Shown in pieces: positions 11,472 through 23,300 of a DNA stretch of 64,000 bases. Every line of letters begins with the position of its first letter. Position 1 is the stretch's first letter. Origin of the DNA: Carettochelys insculpta (taxonomy: Eukaryota; Chordata; Testudines; Carettochelyidae). The stretch lies in the NCBI RefSeq assembly GCF_033958435.1, contig NC_134138.1:26318598-26382597 (forward strand), written 5' to 3'. The translations under genes and the position numbers were made by a program. The notes beneath the pieces were generated by a model, which had not been told where the DNA came from, searched no databases, and worked only from the letters and a program-made list of their open reading frames with translations.

Positions 11472-14369
11472 GTGGGAAATAATATATGGGCAAGATCAGA
11501 TGTGAAACAATCGCATATAAAAAAATCCAACGCGTCTGTGAAAGGCGGACATATAAATAGTGGTAGTTTTTTAACGTGCTTTTACACAAATGCTAGGAGT
11601 CTGTCTAATAAGATGGGTGAACTGGAGTACCTCATATCAAAGGAGGAAGTTGACATAATAGGCATCTCAGAAACATGGTGGAATGAGGACAATCAGTGGG
11701 ACACTATCATACCGGGATATAAATTATATCGGAAAGACAGAACAGCTCGTGCGGGTGGCGGAGTGGTACTATATGTGAAGGATAATATAGAATCAAATGA
11801 AGCAAAAATCCTAAAGGAATCAAAATGTTCCATAGAATCATTATGGATAACAATTCATTCCTCTAATATGAATATGGCATTAGGAATATATTACCGACCA
11901 CCTAACCAGGACAGTGATAGTGATGCTGAAATGTTAAGGGAGATTAGAGAGGCTATCAAAATAAAAAACACAGTAATAATAGGAGATTTCAATTATCCCC
12001 ATATTGATTGGGTGCATGTCACCTCAGGACGGGATTCAGAGATTAAATTTCTTGATGCCTTAAATGACTGCTTCTTGGAGCAGCTAGTACAGGAACCCAC
12101 AAGGGGAGAGTCAATTCTCGATCTAGTCTTGACTGGAATGCAGGATCTGGTCCAAGAGGTAACTGTTACTGGACCGCTTGGAAATAGTGACCACAATATA
12201 ATAACTTTTAATATTCCTGTGTTGGGAAGAACACCGCAGCGGTCAAACACTCTGGCATTTAATTTCAAAAAGGGGAATTACACTAAAATGAGGAAGCTAG
12301 TTAAACAGAATCTAAAAGGTAGAGTAACTAAACTAAAATCCCTGGAAGCTGCATGGAAACTGTTTAAAGACACCATACTAGAGGCCCAACTTAAATGTAT
12401 ACCCCAAATAAAAAAACACAGTGAGAGACCTAACAAAGAACCACCATGGCTAAACAGCCATGTTAAAAAGGCAGTGAGAGAGAAAAGGGCAGCTTTTAAA
12501 AAGTGGAAGTCAAATCCTAGTGAGGAAAATAGAAAGGAACATAAACACTCCCAAATTAAGTGTCATAATGTAATAAGAAAAGCCAAAAAAGATTTTGAGG
12601 AACAGCAAGCCAAAAATTCAAAAAACGATAGTAAAATGTTTTTTAAATACATTAGAAGCAGGAAGCCCGCCAAAAAAGCAGTGGGGCCCTTGGACGATAA
12701 AGATATAAAAGGAGCGATCAAGGAAGACAGTGCCATTGCGGAGCGATTAAATGATTTCTTTGCTTCAGTCTTCACGGCTGAGGATGTTACAGAGGTTCCT
12801 AAATCTGAGCCAGCCTTTTTAGGTGACAAATCTGAGGAACTCTCTCAGATTGAAGTGACATTAGAGGAGGTTTTGGAGTTAATTGATAAGCTGAATAGTA
12901 ACAAGTCTCAAGGACCAGACGGTATTCACCCAAGGGTTCTGAAAGAACTCAAATGTGAAATTGCGGAGTTAACAACAGTGGTTTGTAACCTATCCTTTAA
13001 ATCCACTTTGGTACCAAATGACTGGAAGACGGCCAATATAACGCCAATATTTAAAAAAGGCTCTAGAGGAGACCCTGGCAATTATAGACCGATAAGTTTA
13101 ACATCAGTACCAGGCAAATTAGTAGAAACCCTAGTAAAGAATAAAATTGCAAGGCACGTAGAAGAGCACGAATTGTTGGGCAAAAGTCAGCATGGTTTCT
13201 GCAGAGGGAAGTCGTGTCTAACTAATCTATTAGAATTCTTTGAAGGGGTTAATAAACATGCGGACAAGGGGCACCCAGTGGACATAATATACCTAGATTT
13301 CCAGAAAGCCTTTGACACGGTCCCACACCAAAGGCTTTTATGTAAGTTAGGCGGTCATGGGATAGGAGGAAAGATCCTTTCATGGATCGGGAATTGGTTA
13401 AAAGACAGAAAACAAAGGGTGGGAATAAATGGTAAATTTTCACAATGGAGGAGGGTAACTAGTGGTGTTCCCCAGGGGTCAGTCCTGGGACCGATCCTGT
13501 TCAACTTGTTCATCAATGATCTAGAAAATGAGGTAAGCAGTAAGGTGGCAAAGTTTGCAGATGACACCAAGTTGTTCAGGACAGTCAAAACCAAAACAGA
13601 TTGTGAAGAACTACAAAAAGATCTCAGCAAACTGAGTGATTGGGCAGCAAAATGGCAAATGAAATTTAATGTGGGTAAGTGTAAGGTAATGCATGTTGGA
13701 AAAAATAACCCAAATTACACGTACTACATGATGGGGTCAAATTTAGCTACGACAGATCAGGAAAGGGATCTTGGAGTTATAGTGGATAGTTCTCTGAAGA
13801 CATCCACGCAGTGTGCAGCGGCAGTTAGTAAGGCAAATAGGATGTTAGGAATTATTAAAAAAGGGATCGATAATAAGACAAAAGATATCGTACTTCCCCT
13901 ATATAAAACTATGGTACGCCCACATCTTGAGTACTGCGTGCAGGTGTGGTCTCCTCACCTCAAAAAAGATATATTGGTATTAGAAAAGGTTCAGAAAAGG
14001 GCGACTAAGATGATTAGGGGCTTGGAACGGGTCCCATATGGGGAGAGGCTAGAGAGACTGGGACTTTTCAGTTTGGAAAAGAGGCGATTGAGGGGCGATA
14101 TGATAGAGGTATATAAAATCATGAATGGTGTGGAGAAAGTGAATATAGAAAAATTATTTACCTTTTCCCATAATACAAGAACTAGGGGACACCAAATGAA
14201 ATTGATGGGTAGTAGGTTCAAAACTAATAAAAGGAAATTTTTCTTCACACAGCGCACAGTCAACCTGTGGAACTCCTTGCCCGAGGAGGCTGTGAAGGCC
14301 AGGACTCTATTAGGGTTTAAAAAAGAGCTTGATAAATTTTTGCAGGTTAGGTCCATAAATGGCTATTAG
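11472..14369 (+). CDS. CR1 ORF2 endonuclease/reverse transcriptase
   Basis: This 965-residue frame encodes the enzyme that nicks target DNA and copies CR1 RNA by target-primed reverse transcription. An APE-type endonuclease fills roughly residues 33-250: TNARSL at 39-44, SETWW at 66-70 (catalytic Glu67), GDFNYP at 171-176, SDH at 239-241. The reverse transcriptase follows at about 475-780: LDFQKAFD at 608-615, [10 protein letters not shown] at 665-674 and the FADD catalytic box at 695-698. The C-terminal segment [12 protein letters not shown] is also retained. Length is as expected for CR1, with no frameshift or stop, and all these key residues are present. It could encode active enzyme if transcribed, but the CR1 5' promoter region is gone. 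Confidence 0.95.
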   Translation: MGNNIWARSDVKQSHIKKSNASVKGGHINSGSFLTCFYTNARSLSNKMGELEYLISKEEVDIIGISETWWNEDNQWDTIIPGYKLYRKDRTARAGGGVVLYVKDNIESNEAKILKESKCSIESLWITIHSSNMNMALGIYYRPPNQDSDSDAEMLREIREAIKIKNTVIIGDFNYPHIDWVHVTSGRDSEIKFLDALNDCFLEQLVQEPTRGESILDLVLTGMQDLVQEVTVTGPLGNSDHNIITFNIPVLGRTPQRSNTLAFNFKKGNYTKMRKLVKQNLKGRVTKLKSLEAAWKLFKDTILEAQLKCIPQIKKHSERPNKEPPWLNSHVKKAVREKRAAFKKWKSNPSEENRKEHKHSQIKCHNVIRKAKKDFEEQQAKNSKNDSKMFFKYIRSRKPAKKAVGPLDDKDIKGAIKEDSAIAERLNDFFASVFTAEDVTEVPKSEPAFLGDKSEELSQIEVTLEEVLELIDKLNSNKSQGPDGIHPRVLKELKCEIAELTTVVCNLSFKSTLVPNDWKTANITPIFKKGSRGDPGNYRPISLTSVPGKLVETLVKNKIARHVEEHELLGKSQHGFCRGKSCLTNLLEFFEGVNKHADKGHPVDIIYLDFQKAFDTVPHQRLLCKLGGHGIGGKILSWIGNWLKDRKQRVGINGKFSQWRRVTSGVPQGSVLGPILFNLFINDLENEVSSKVAKFADDTKLFRTVKTKTDCEELQKDLSKLSDWAAKWQMKFNVGKCKVMHVGKNNPNYTYYMMGSNLATTDQERDLGVIVDSSLKTSTQCAAAVSKANRMLGIIKKGIDNKTKDIVLPLYKTMVRPHLEYCVQVWSPHLKKDILVLEKVQKRATKMIRGLERVPYGERLERLGLFSLEKRRLRGDMIEVYKIMNGVEKVNIEKLFTFSHNTRTRGHQMKLMGSRFKTNKRKFFFTQRTVNLWNSLPEEAVKARTLLGFKKELDKFLQVRSINGY

Positions 14370-14563
14370 CCAGGGATAAAGTATGGTGCCCTAGCCTTCA
14401 GAACAAGGGCAGGAGATGGATGGCAGGAGATAAATCACTTGATCATTGTCTTCTGTTCTCCTTCTCTGGGGCACCTGGCATTGGCCACCGTCGGCAGATG
14501 GGATGCTGGGCTGGATGGACCTTTGGTCTGACCCAGTATGGCCATTCTTATGTTCTTATTCTA

Positions 14564-15087
14564 TTTAAAAAGGCAGGAATGACATTTTTCACATGTCAAC
14601 TTCTGTCCTAAGAGATATAAAAGAAGCTACTTCTTTCATCTTCCCCACAAGGGTCTAGATGGTTAACTAACTCCTAACAAGCAGTGTAAAATGACCTTAA
14701 GCTTCCTTATTTCTGATCATTCACTTCGGCAGGTCAGAAGAGCTCTCCTTTTCTGCTTTGCTGTTCAAAGTCCAAATGAGTGAAACACAGTTGCAGCACT
14801 GACTCACAAATAGCATGCAAAAAACAACAGACAAATAAGAGGGTCTGAAATCTACAGTTAACTGGAAGGCTCAAATAAAAAAAAAAAAACAGATAAATTA
14901 TTTAGGATATAAATTAGAGTAAAAAACTAGGAATAACGGTCCACAATAAAGAAAGAAAAATTGAGTGCAAATATCAGGAAAAATTTCCTGACAGCAAAAA
15001 TGATACATTAGTGTGTGGAACAACCACCAGAGTAGCGTCCCAAGATGTTTCAAACTAGCTTGAACAAACCACTAAGAAATTCATAGA
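14564..15087. other. No gene seen; possible old LINE scrap
   Basis: CAGGAAAAATTTCCTGACAG near 14978 followed by GTGTGGAACAAC resembles the 3' region of old CR1/L2-type LINEs, but the match is too short to place. An A-run at 14877-14889 may be its remnant. Confidence 0.3.
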
Positions 15088-15224
15088 AGTATCAGAGGGA
15101 TAGATGTGTTAGTCTGTATCTGCAAAAACAGCAAGAAGTCCTGTGGTACCTTATAGACTAACAGATATTTTTTGGAGCATAAGCCTCCATGGGCAAACAT
15201 CCACTTTGTCAGATGCATGTCATA
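15088..15224 (-). mobile_element. PLE 3' tail fragment
   Basis: Reverse complement reads ATGCATCTGACAAAGTGG, then GCTTATGCTCC, TCTGTTAGTCTATAAGGTAC and the terminal CAGACTAACACATCTATCCC. This is the second PLE tail type in the window, with TATAAGGTGCCACAGGACTT where the other type has TTTAAAGTGCTAC. The hammerhead-like GAAA box is mutated to GGAG. Confidence 0.8.
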
Positions 15225-16119
15225 GATTCACAGAGTTTACTGCAAGGGCAGGGAACCTCTGGGCCCTGGGCAAGATCTGCCCCCTACTTAATTTGATCTG
15301 GCTCATGGCAATTCTCTGTTCTGCAGGCTGGAGGCCCCGACCCTCAGTTAAGCCCATCCCCAGCTGGCCAGAACAGGGCAAGCCATGCCACCCCGAGTTC
15401 TTTGTGAGTAAGGGTTGTCTGGTTTTGTTTATTTGTTTTTTGTTATTTTGCTTTTTACTTATGTGAGGACTCTAACTGATTTTTCTGTGGGTCAATGGCC
15501 CCTGGCCAAAGAGTTTACCTCTCCTTCCCCTCTTCCCCAGTTTAGGGCTAGAGGGGACCAGAACATCTTCTAACTAAGGGGTGGGAAAGATAACAGCCTG
15601 TGTAAGGGTAGAACTTCCAGTACAGCCTCTGCCTCCAGCAAAAATTCTCAGCTCCCATTGGCCTGTTTCACCTGCTGCTCCAGCTCCCTGCAAAATCTCT
15701 CACGCCTACTGGCCATAAAGCAGCCAATGAGAGCTGAGAGATTTTCCTGGAGGTGGAAGGAGTGCAAAAAACCAGGGAACGGGAGATGAGAATTTTTTCT
15801 GGGGGTGGGAGCAGTGCAGTACAATTCTCAGTTCCTATTGGCCAGTGGCTGCTCAGCAACTACATCCTTCCCCCAGGTCAGAATCCACCTCTGCACGCAT
15901 ACCCCCTCCTGATCCCTGCATCCCAATACCCAGCACCAGGTCACAACCCTTTCCCTCAACCAAACTCCCTCTCAGACCTCACATCCTATCCTGCACCTCA
16001 GTCCCCTACCCCAACCTCCCTTTTGCACCCAACCTCTACCTCAGCCTCCACACTCCCTCCACAGAGAAGTGTGGCCCTTGATCACTTACTAAAATCTTGG
16101 AGTGACCCTCTAGCAAAAG

Positions 16120-16985
16120 TATCGGAGGGGTAGCTGTGTTAGTCTGGATCTGTAACAGCAACGAAGGGTCCTGTGGCACCTTATAGACTAACAGAAAAGT
16201 TTTGATCATGAGCTTTCGTGAGCACAGACTCACTTCATCAGATGCTGGTCTTGGAAATCTGCAGGGCCAGGTATAAATAAGCCAGAGCAAGGGTGGGGAT
16301 AACAAGGTTAGCTCAGTCAGCAAGGGTGAGGCTTACTACCAGCAGTTGGTCTGGAGGTGTGAATACCAAGGGAGGGGAAGCTGCTTCTGTATTTAGCCAG
16401 CCATTCACAGTCTTTGTTTAAGCCAGAGCTGAGGGCAGCGAATTTGCAGATGAGTTGTGGCTCAGAAATTTCTCTTTGGAGTCTGGTCCTGAAATGTCTT
16501 TGCTGTAGGATAGCTACTTTTAAGTCTGCTACTGTGTGGCCTGGGAGATTGAAGTGCTCTCCTACGGGTTTTTGTATATTGCCATTTCTGATGTCTGATT
16601 TGTGTGCGTTTATTCTTTTACGTAGAGACTGTCCAGTTTGTCCGATGTATATAGTAGAGGGGCATTGCTGGCACATGATGGCATAAATTATATTGGTAGA
16701 TGTGCAGCTGAATGAACCCATGATGGCGTGGCTGACCTGGTTAGGTCCTGTAATGGTGTTGCTGGTGTAGATATGCGGGCAGAGCTGGCAACGAGGTTTG
16801 TTGCATGGATGAGTCCCTGAGTTAGAGTGACTGTGGTGCGGTGTATAGTTGCTGGTTAGGGTTTGCTTCAGGTTGGCAGGTTGTCTGTGGGCAAGGACTG
16901 GTCTGCCTCCCAAGGCCTGTGAAAGTGGGGGATCATTGCGCTGTCAGTGCATCATCAGGGATTTACAACCCATCCTGGACAATGA
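16120..16985 (-). mobile_element. Penelope-like element, truncated, internal inversion
   Basis: On the minus strand the order is linker, GIY-YIG endonuclease, 3' UTR and the tail (CTGATGAAGTGAGTC, CACGAAAGCTC, GTTAGTCTATAAGGTGCCAC, ending TACCCCTCCGATACT). The reverse transcriptase is missing. Just upstream, at about 16944-16985, the plus strand encodes IIRDLQPILDNDQ, a linker motif that in the PLE at 50 kb directly precedes the ALG.RPVL motif of the same strand. Here it is on the opposite strand, so the 5' segment is inverted. Confidence 0.85.
16317..16913 (-). pseudogene. PLE GIY-YIG endonuclease domain, partial ORF
   Basis: The GIY-YIG endonuclease of Penelope-like elements cleaves target DNA to prime reverse transcription. 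In this 198-residue frame IIYAI lies at 75-79 and YIGQT at 89-93, followed by RKRINAHK (98-105) and the conserved Glu in GEH (119). Cysteines at 37, 42, 45, 81 and 84 fit the metal-binding cluster known upstream of and within PLE endonucleases. The domain looks complete and uninterrupted, but the reverse transcriptase that should precede it is absent; the first Met is a chance start after the inversion junction. Hence it is a fragment rather than a working gene. Confidence 0.85.
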
Positions 16986-17071
16986 TCAGAGGCCATTACA
17001 TTTCACACAGGTACTCTATATTGAGTCCAAAAACTTGTGTTTGGCGAAACCAGGAGTTGGTAACCCCCTGC

Positions 17072-20000
17072 ACTGGTTCCAAGAGGAGCATGTGAGCTGA
17101 TTTTCATCAGCATGTGAGGCAAGAGCTCAGCCCTGGCCCTCTTGCCCCATGCAGACAAGAGGCTTGCTCAAAGCTATGTCACCTGTAGATTAACAAAGGA
17201 CCAGCTAATGCTACCAACCACCACCTACCCAGTGGAGCTCTGCATCTTAATTTATTTGTTAACAAAGGTGTTGTAAGCAGGACGATCAGTGATTTTAAAA
17301 AGTATCACCAGCACTTGGCCCGCATATAGAGGTCAAAAGATCAAATTCCAACTCCGCCTCAAGAAGGTTGCTGATCCTTGGCTAAACCGTAACTTCCAGG
17401 AAGTCATCTAGTCAGCGGCCAAGAAATGAAGAAATGTACTGTAGCAAACAGCCTTGCATTGGAATGTCTTAGGCCAGGTCTTCATTACAAGTCTTTGCTG
17501 GCACTGCTCATGTTGGGCTGGGTACTATGAGATTTGTGACTGATGAAGTTCTACCAGCAAAAGCCACTAATGCAGATGCAGTGCAGGAAACCAAACACCT
17601 CCTGCTCACTCCGTCTGCCCTCCTCCATCTCTTACCCTCCCACATTCTCGCTTGTGTGCTCATTTTCACCAGCCTAGGGCTGAGGGAGAGGGGAGGGCTC
17701 TGCCTGGGGGGTTCAGGCTCTGGGGTGGGGATGAGGAGCTGGGGTACACCAGGTGACTCAGGATTGTGGGGGGAGGGGCATCTAGGAGTGATTTTTTGGG
17801 GTGGGAGGGGGTTCGGGCATGTGAGGGAGTTCATGGTGCAGGCTCTGGAGGCACTGATCCCAGGGAGCTCCTGGGAAGCAGTTTCATGGGCCTCTGGCTT
17901 GGTGGCCGGGAAGCTCTGTACGCTCTCCCCACAGCTCCCACTGACTGCAGTTCCCAGCCAAAAAGAACTGTGGAGATGGAGCGTGGGGCACCCCCACCCC
18001 ACATCTGCCTAGAAGCTGGAGGGACATACTGGCTGCTTCCTGAGAGCCACATGGGGCTGGGCATGGTGCCTGCCTGTTTTAGGGTCAACTGAATTTTTAG
18101 TGGCGCTGCCAGGGACTCTTTTTGACTGGGTGTTCGGGTTGAAAACTGGATGCCTGGAACCCCTAGCAGCCGCACGGGCAAAACTGTTCTTTTGCCAAGA
18201 CAGCTTATTTCAGTGATGGGCCTGAAACATGCGAGGCCGCAAAAGTGCAGTTTTGCTGGTGCGAGCTGCGGCCTCACTGGAAGTGCCTTACCAGGACAGG
18301 ACAGCAGTATGTCTACACTGGCAAAGCGCTCCTACCATTGCCCTGGCCTTTGGGTAGCTTGTCTTCCTTGTCTATGACTAATAGGATCCTCTACGAAATA
18401 GTACTCAGTCAATCCTTTCAATACCCATACTCGAGGGAGCCCACTGCATTCACACAACCGTGGAATTGTGAGCAATTTGGCAGAGCACCATCTGATTTCA
18501 ACTGCTTCTGGCCCAGACCTCTCCTATTACATGAACACCAGCAACAGGGCTAGATTGCTTACAAACATTACCTTCCCAGCAGTCACTCAACGCACAGGGC
18601 TCGCCTGCGTTCTGACGCTCTCTTTCTAATAAGAGTATCAGCTCGTGCAGCTTTTCACACCACCGGGAAAGCCTGACCGGGTGGCATGATTATTCCGTTT
18701 TCCTCTCATGGAATGTTCCACTATGGAGAGAGGGGAGCAAGAGAGCCAAAAATAAATATGGAATAACAACGGAGGTCTTTAGAAACAAAAGGTCTGGAAA
18801 ATAGACACACATTCATCCAAATTACACGGCTAGAATTCAATCAAGGAATTCTCATGGGGTAGGTAGTCATCTGAACTCTGGTTCCTTAGCTCTGTTTATC
18901 ATATTCTCTGTTTATCATCCATGCTCTTACCCCAGGATGTATGTTCGGTATCAAGCTTTCATCAGGCCCTCCACTGAATTTCACCTAATACACTGCTTTC
19001 AACTGTACACAGTACGTAGATCTCGCTTCCTCACAATATGCTTTCAGTCGCATCCTCAACATTTCTTGCCTAGCCAAGCTCCCTGCTGGTGACTACTGCC
19101 AAACATGAAAATCCGTGCTTGCTCCTTGATGGCTGAAAGGCAGCAGTAGCACAGGTTACTTTTGTAAGGCAGAGATGTGGCCTCATACGAGGGAATTTCA
19201 AGATCTTTTTTGCATTGGTTGTAGTGTGTTTAAATTTGAAATGTAAGTTATTAGAATGCATAGCCTCAATGGTACGTCTCATCTAGAGTTGGAAGGGTTA
19301 GACTTGCTAATCAGTAAGCAAATGTCAATTTGACCAGACACACACAAATTGATGAAAAATATTTCCATTGATAACTGAAATTTATAGATGGATAAATTAA
19401 GAAAACTACTGCCTGACAACCTGTTGGCAGTGGCTATGAGCATATTTACTTTGCATGTTCTGGCAGGAAGTTGTAATGGTTATGCAACTGTAACTATTTG
19501 AATTGTAATAGCTACTTCATTAAACCATTATTTCTGAAATACCGCAAATTTCCCGCAACTATGAAAATTTAAATCAAACAAGATCTTAAAACTCAGTTTT
19601 GTACAACTGCTAAGACTTTAGTAGAGAAAAATAGAAAAAATGCTTACAAATAAACATTGATACTATCAGTCAAAATTAATAACATGGAAATTGAATTCTG
19701 TCAAAGTTTATTCTGATGAGTGTCCTGTTGTTTGCTGTACAAGAACCAAATGTGCTTGAGTTTAGCTTTGTACTTCTCACTCAATCCACTGATAAGAATA
19801 AAATCTCACCCAGAGTCTCCTCTCAGAGCCAGTTTAACACACCCTCAGGCCCTATGCAAACATGCATATTCAGCCCTCTACCTTGTTGGAATGGGAAGCA
19901 AGTATTTATCCACTGCCCTCTTCTTTCTTTGACTCTGCTGGGATTTGCCAAGTGAGACTCAACTAAGCAGGAAGACTGTGCCCAGGCATCCACTGGTTCA

Positions 20001-20344
20001 GCTTTGCACACAAACTGAAACAATTTTACTCACTTTAGTGAGAGGCCCCATTACCCCATGTGCCAGGTTGCAAAGCCACTCACTCAAGTAAGTGAAGTGT
20101 GTGTGCAAATCAGCACTGATAATTATAAAGCAAAACAAAATTGTTCCGTCCTTGCCTTCACTAATTTGGGCCATAGTCTCGTGCGTATTTTTTCTACACT
20201 GGGCGTTAATCTGGCTCTAATCTCTCCAACACGGAATGCAGGAAATCAGATTATACAATGTCATTCTCTATGACATTACAGAACTCCTGGTTTGTCTCTG
20301 CTTGACACGTTACAGAGGCACAACTGCAGCAGCGCTTCACTGTA
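17072..20344. other. No gene seen; scattered transposon-like text
   Basis: GGCCAGGTCTTCATTACAAG at 17472 and TATGTCTACACTGGCAAAGC at about 18308 look like parts of fold-back MITEs, and GTGTTCGGGTTGAAAACTGG near 18131 resembles a common turtle DNA repeat. No pair of ends could be matched. 17640-18000 is a G-rich block whose opposing open frames have no recognisable domain. 18330-20344 shows nothing. Confidence 0.3.
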
Positions 20345-20352
20345 GACACTAC

Positions 20353-20543
20353 TAGTGTTCCCTCCAACATTTTCCATCCATGGGCAGAATAAATTTTACA
20401 TGCACCAAGGCATGCAAGAATGTGCAGCTCCAGTAAACATATGCTATTGGCTTCAGGCAGTTGTGGGCCCTCTGCTAATCAGCTGTGTGGCACCTGAATC
20501 TCTTCTGGGTGGCTGCCCAATCACTCAGCTTAGAGGGAACATG
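20353..20543. mobile_element. hAT MITE, 191 bp, perfect 8-bp TSD
   Basis: The left end TAGTGTTCCCTCCAAC and right end TTAGAGGGAACATG are inverted. GACACTAC flanks both sides (20345-20352 and 20544-20551) without mismatch. The perfect duplication makes this the best-supported hAT insertion in the window. No coding capacity. Confidence 0.9.
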
Positions 20544-20589
20544 GACACTACTTATACTGAAGGGAGGGGTACGGTTACTCAACCTCACT

Positions 20590-20765
20590 GAAAAGCAGTA
20601 GCTAGGTTGACAGAATAATTTTTCCATCAACCTTGTGCTGGCTACCCTAGGGGTTAGATTGGCTTAACTGCATCGCTCAGGGGTATAGATTTTTCACACT
20701 GCTGAAGCTTGAAGCGTTGCCTAAATGGGTCGGCCTAACTTTTTAGTGTAGGCCAGCCAACTCTA
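20590..20765. mobile_element. Fold-back MITE, diverged
   Basis: GCTAGGTTGACAGAATAATT and the following TTAGATTGGCTTAACTGCATCGCTCAGGG-type block have an inverted partner in GGCCTAACTTTTTAGTGTAGGCC near the right end. Self-complementary halves surround TATAGATTTTTCACACTGC. Ends are approximate and no target duplication was resolved. Confidence 0.5.
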
Positions 20766-20769
20766 GTGA

Positions 20770-23300
20770 TTTTACCATTAGTCTCAGTATCTGGCATGAC
20801 GCATATAAACCTCAGCTTTCACCTAAAGAAAGCATGTCTAATCCTTGCGGTTGGAGAGAATAGCTTGAAAACATGAACCCTAGATGCCCGTAAATGAGAT
20901 GGCATAATGAACCAAAAGTATATTGTTCTTTTCAAAACCTCATTTTTTAAAGTCAGTACCATGATTGTGGGGGCCCTGATCCATTATTTTTGAATGACTG
21001 AGGTTAGTGCTCATACTGATCTCCCCTGGACGGTGCATGCAGCCTCTATGTTTCGGCTGGGCTTTGCTACATATTAATGCAGTATCCATAAAAGCTGTTG
21101 CACTTGAGGAATATTTTCAGCACAGTTCTGGAAACTGAGAGGGTCTTCGCAGATTAAAGTGTACGCACTGCGTAACAAGCAGATGTGTAATAAATTCAGA
21201 ATGATGTATTTTATATGGCTTATAAAAAAATTGATTCCAGCTGACGTAACACCCATAAACATAACCTGAACACCAGGCAGCGAGTTACTTTGCTGGGTAT
21301 AAATTCAATCCTTATACATTATTCTGTGTTTAGTAGTATTATTTATTTTAAAAACATATATATGCTATCACCAGTCAGGCTCACATATAAGGGCAAAACA
21401 CCATTGGACAGGTGATGCTGAAGCATGGAATAAATTCCTTTTTCAAGCCAAAATCTAAATCACACTGTCTTAATTGAAAACAAACTTAATTTTACTATTA
21501 TCTGCCAGACATCCCCTCAATTCTGAAGGGATCTGGTTTTAGAGTGATACTGCACTATGCTATTTATTTATTGTCAGTAGCCATTTTTATTCCTCAAACT
21601 CAGTGGATATACTGAATAGTAATTTGGGCCAGGATAAAAACAGAAACAGATCCACAACATTAACTGTGCTGCAGCTAAGTTACTCTGCAAAACCATCCAA
21701 GAATGGGGGGAGTAAAAAGTGAAGTCATGATACATGCAAATATTGTGATGTCATTCTGGCATTGAAATTTGCAGTCTACACAGGAACAAGTTGACCAGGC
21801 CTGGTCAACAACAGTCAGATATGTTAGGGATTCATTAAAATGGTATCTTTATTGTGTTCAAGTGCTGTCTTCTGATACAAAGTTTCACCAGCGAAAAGAA
21901 CAAACAGATGTGATGGTGCTAACATCTAGTACTAGGGCCAGCATATTCATTTTATACACGCTGCTTAGAAATCGTAACTGCTTCAGAATTTGGATAAGAG
22001 TACTTTTGGAATTGGAGAAGAATTATTTAGCCAAGAATGGGCTACTTTCAGAAACTTCAACTGGCAACTAATCTGGAGAAAACCTGAGTGTTTCTGCTCT
22101 TTGGGGGGAGCAGGTGGGAAGTTAGCTTTAATTTTATATATACACAAGTAGTCCATACTGATGTCAATTGAACCATGAACACGCTCAAATTGAAGCATGT
22201 ACTTAAGGGCTTTCCTGGAACCATAAGGAACATGGGAGCAGGGATAAACTTCCACTCACAAATGGTAGAGGTTTTGGAAAGAATAAATAGGTTAAAGGGA
22301 ACAGAAGTAGAATAAAGGCGGATGTTCGAATTTTACAAGGTTTTTAGCATTTAAATTTTCTACTATCATTCTGTGCCATACATTTGTTTTGTCCAACATG
22401 GGAATTAATACATAGTTAAAGTTATGAATTTAAGTGATTTTACTGACTTGTTAGTGCCATGTACCTGCAACCGAAGTGTAACCCATCGCACTGAGAGTAA
22501 CAAAGGCAGAGCCAAACTACCTACGAACTGAACAGTAAAATAGAGGTCAGAGAGTGCATTCACAGCCCAATTATTGCTTTTTAAAAAGGGGTTTGGGGCG
22601 TTATTTTTAATGTGGTAGGCCCCCATTCAGGAAAGTATTTAGTTAAGGCTTCATGTGTTTGAAATTAAGCACGTGCTGAAGTATCTTCCTCAACTGGGGT
22701 CCTGATAGTTGAAGTCACATGGAGGAATGGGTTAGGAAGTACATTGCTTTTACTCCTTATATAAGGAGTACTATTTCACTGTTCTGAGCACCTGTGAGAA
22801 CTTCATAAACTCCCCAGTGACGTTAAATATGCCATTTTACAAGATTATACTCTTGATAGTCATCTCGTATATTGTGGCCTTGCTGCATTGGGACCCAAAG
22901 GTAATGAGATGTTGAAATACAGAGATCTTTTAAATGTAAAGTTACCACTGCACACCTCCTGCTTAGCTCTCCTTCCCCACTTCCTCAGAATCTCCCCCCA
23001 CCCTTTTTTAATTCAAGTTCTAACACAGAAGTTTGGTTTTGTGTTTTGGCAGGCTTCCTTCAATCCTCTACAACTCCAAACGTTTCAGGCAGTATCTGCA
23101 TTGACAAGATCGGGAACTTTAATTCAAAGAAGTTACCAGAGAAGCCCCATGTGGTGAAAATATGTACAATGTCCCTTTAAAAAGCTGGCTGTGCGGAAGG
23201 CTGGATTCCCACAGTCAAAGTAAACAAAAGGCAATCAGGAAATAGTCAAGGGCAGAGACCCCCACATGGCTTTGAAGTCAATCAATCAGGTGGAACTCCT
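20770..23300. other. No gene or repeat recognised
   Basis: AT-rich DNA containing only short open frames. It may be intronic if the CpG-island promoter to its right drives a minus-strand gene; that is inference only. Confidence 0.35.

Larger units (their letters stand above)
10690..14563 (+). mobile_element. CR1 LINE, 5'-truncated, ORF2 intact
   Basis: A nearly full CR1-family non-LTR retrotransposon. It contains an ORF1 piece with an esterase domain, a 110-bp spacer, an uninterrupted ORF2, and a 3' UTR ending CCATTCTTATGTTCTTATTC (14542-14561), close to the short 3' repeat typical of CR1. The 5' end is lost: the ORF1 frame stays open leftward to a TAA at 10681, and the junction with host DNA lies somewhere in 10684-10735. 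No target duplication was identified, as is usual for CR1. The intact ORF2 implies a relatively young insertion. Confidence 0.95.
15243..17071. mobile_element. hAT element split by a PLE insertion
   Basis: The left end CAAGGGCAGGGAACCTCTGG at 15243 has a loose inverted partner at the right, CCAGGAGTTGGTAACCCCCTG (17051-17071). The left arm (to about 16118) has GTGTGGCCCTTGATCAC near its PLE junction, text common in hAT elements; the right arm is about 85 bp. No 8-bp duplication could be matched, so the right limit is provisional. Confidence 0.5.

Noticed and set aside
17508..18277. Open frames of about 150 codons on opposite strands
   Set aside because: They lie in a G-rich repeat-like block and are mutual shadows without known motifs.
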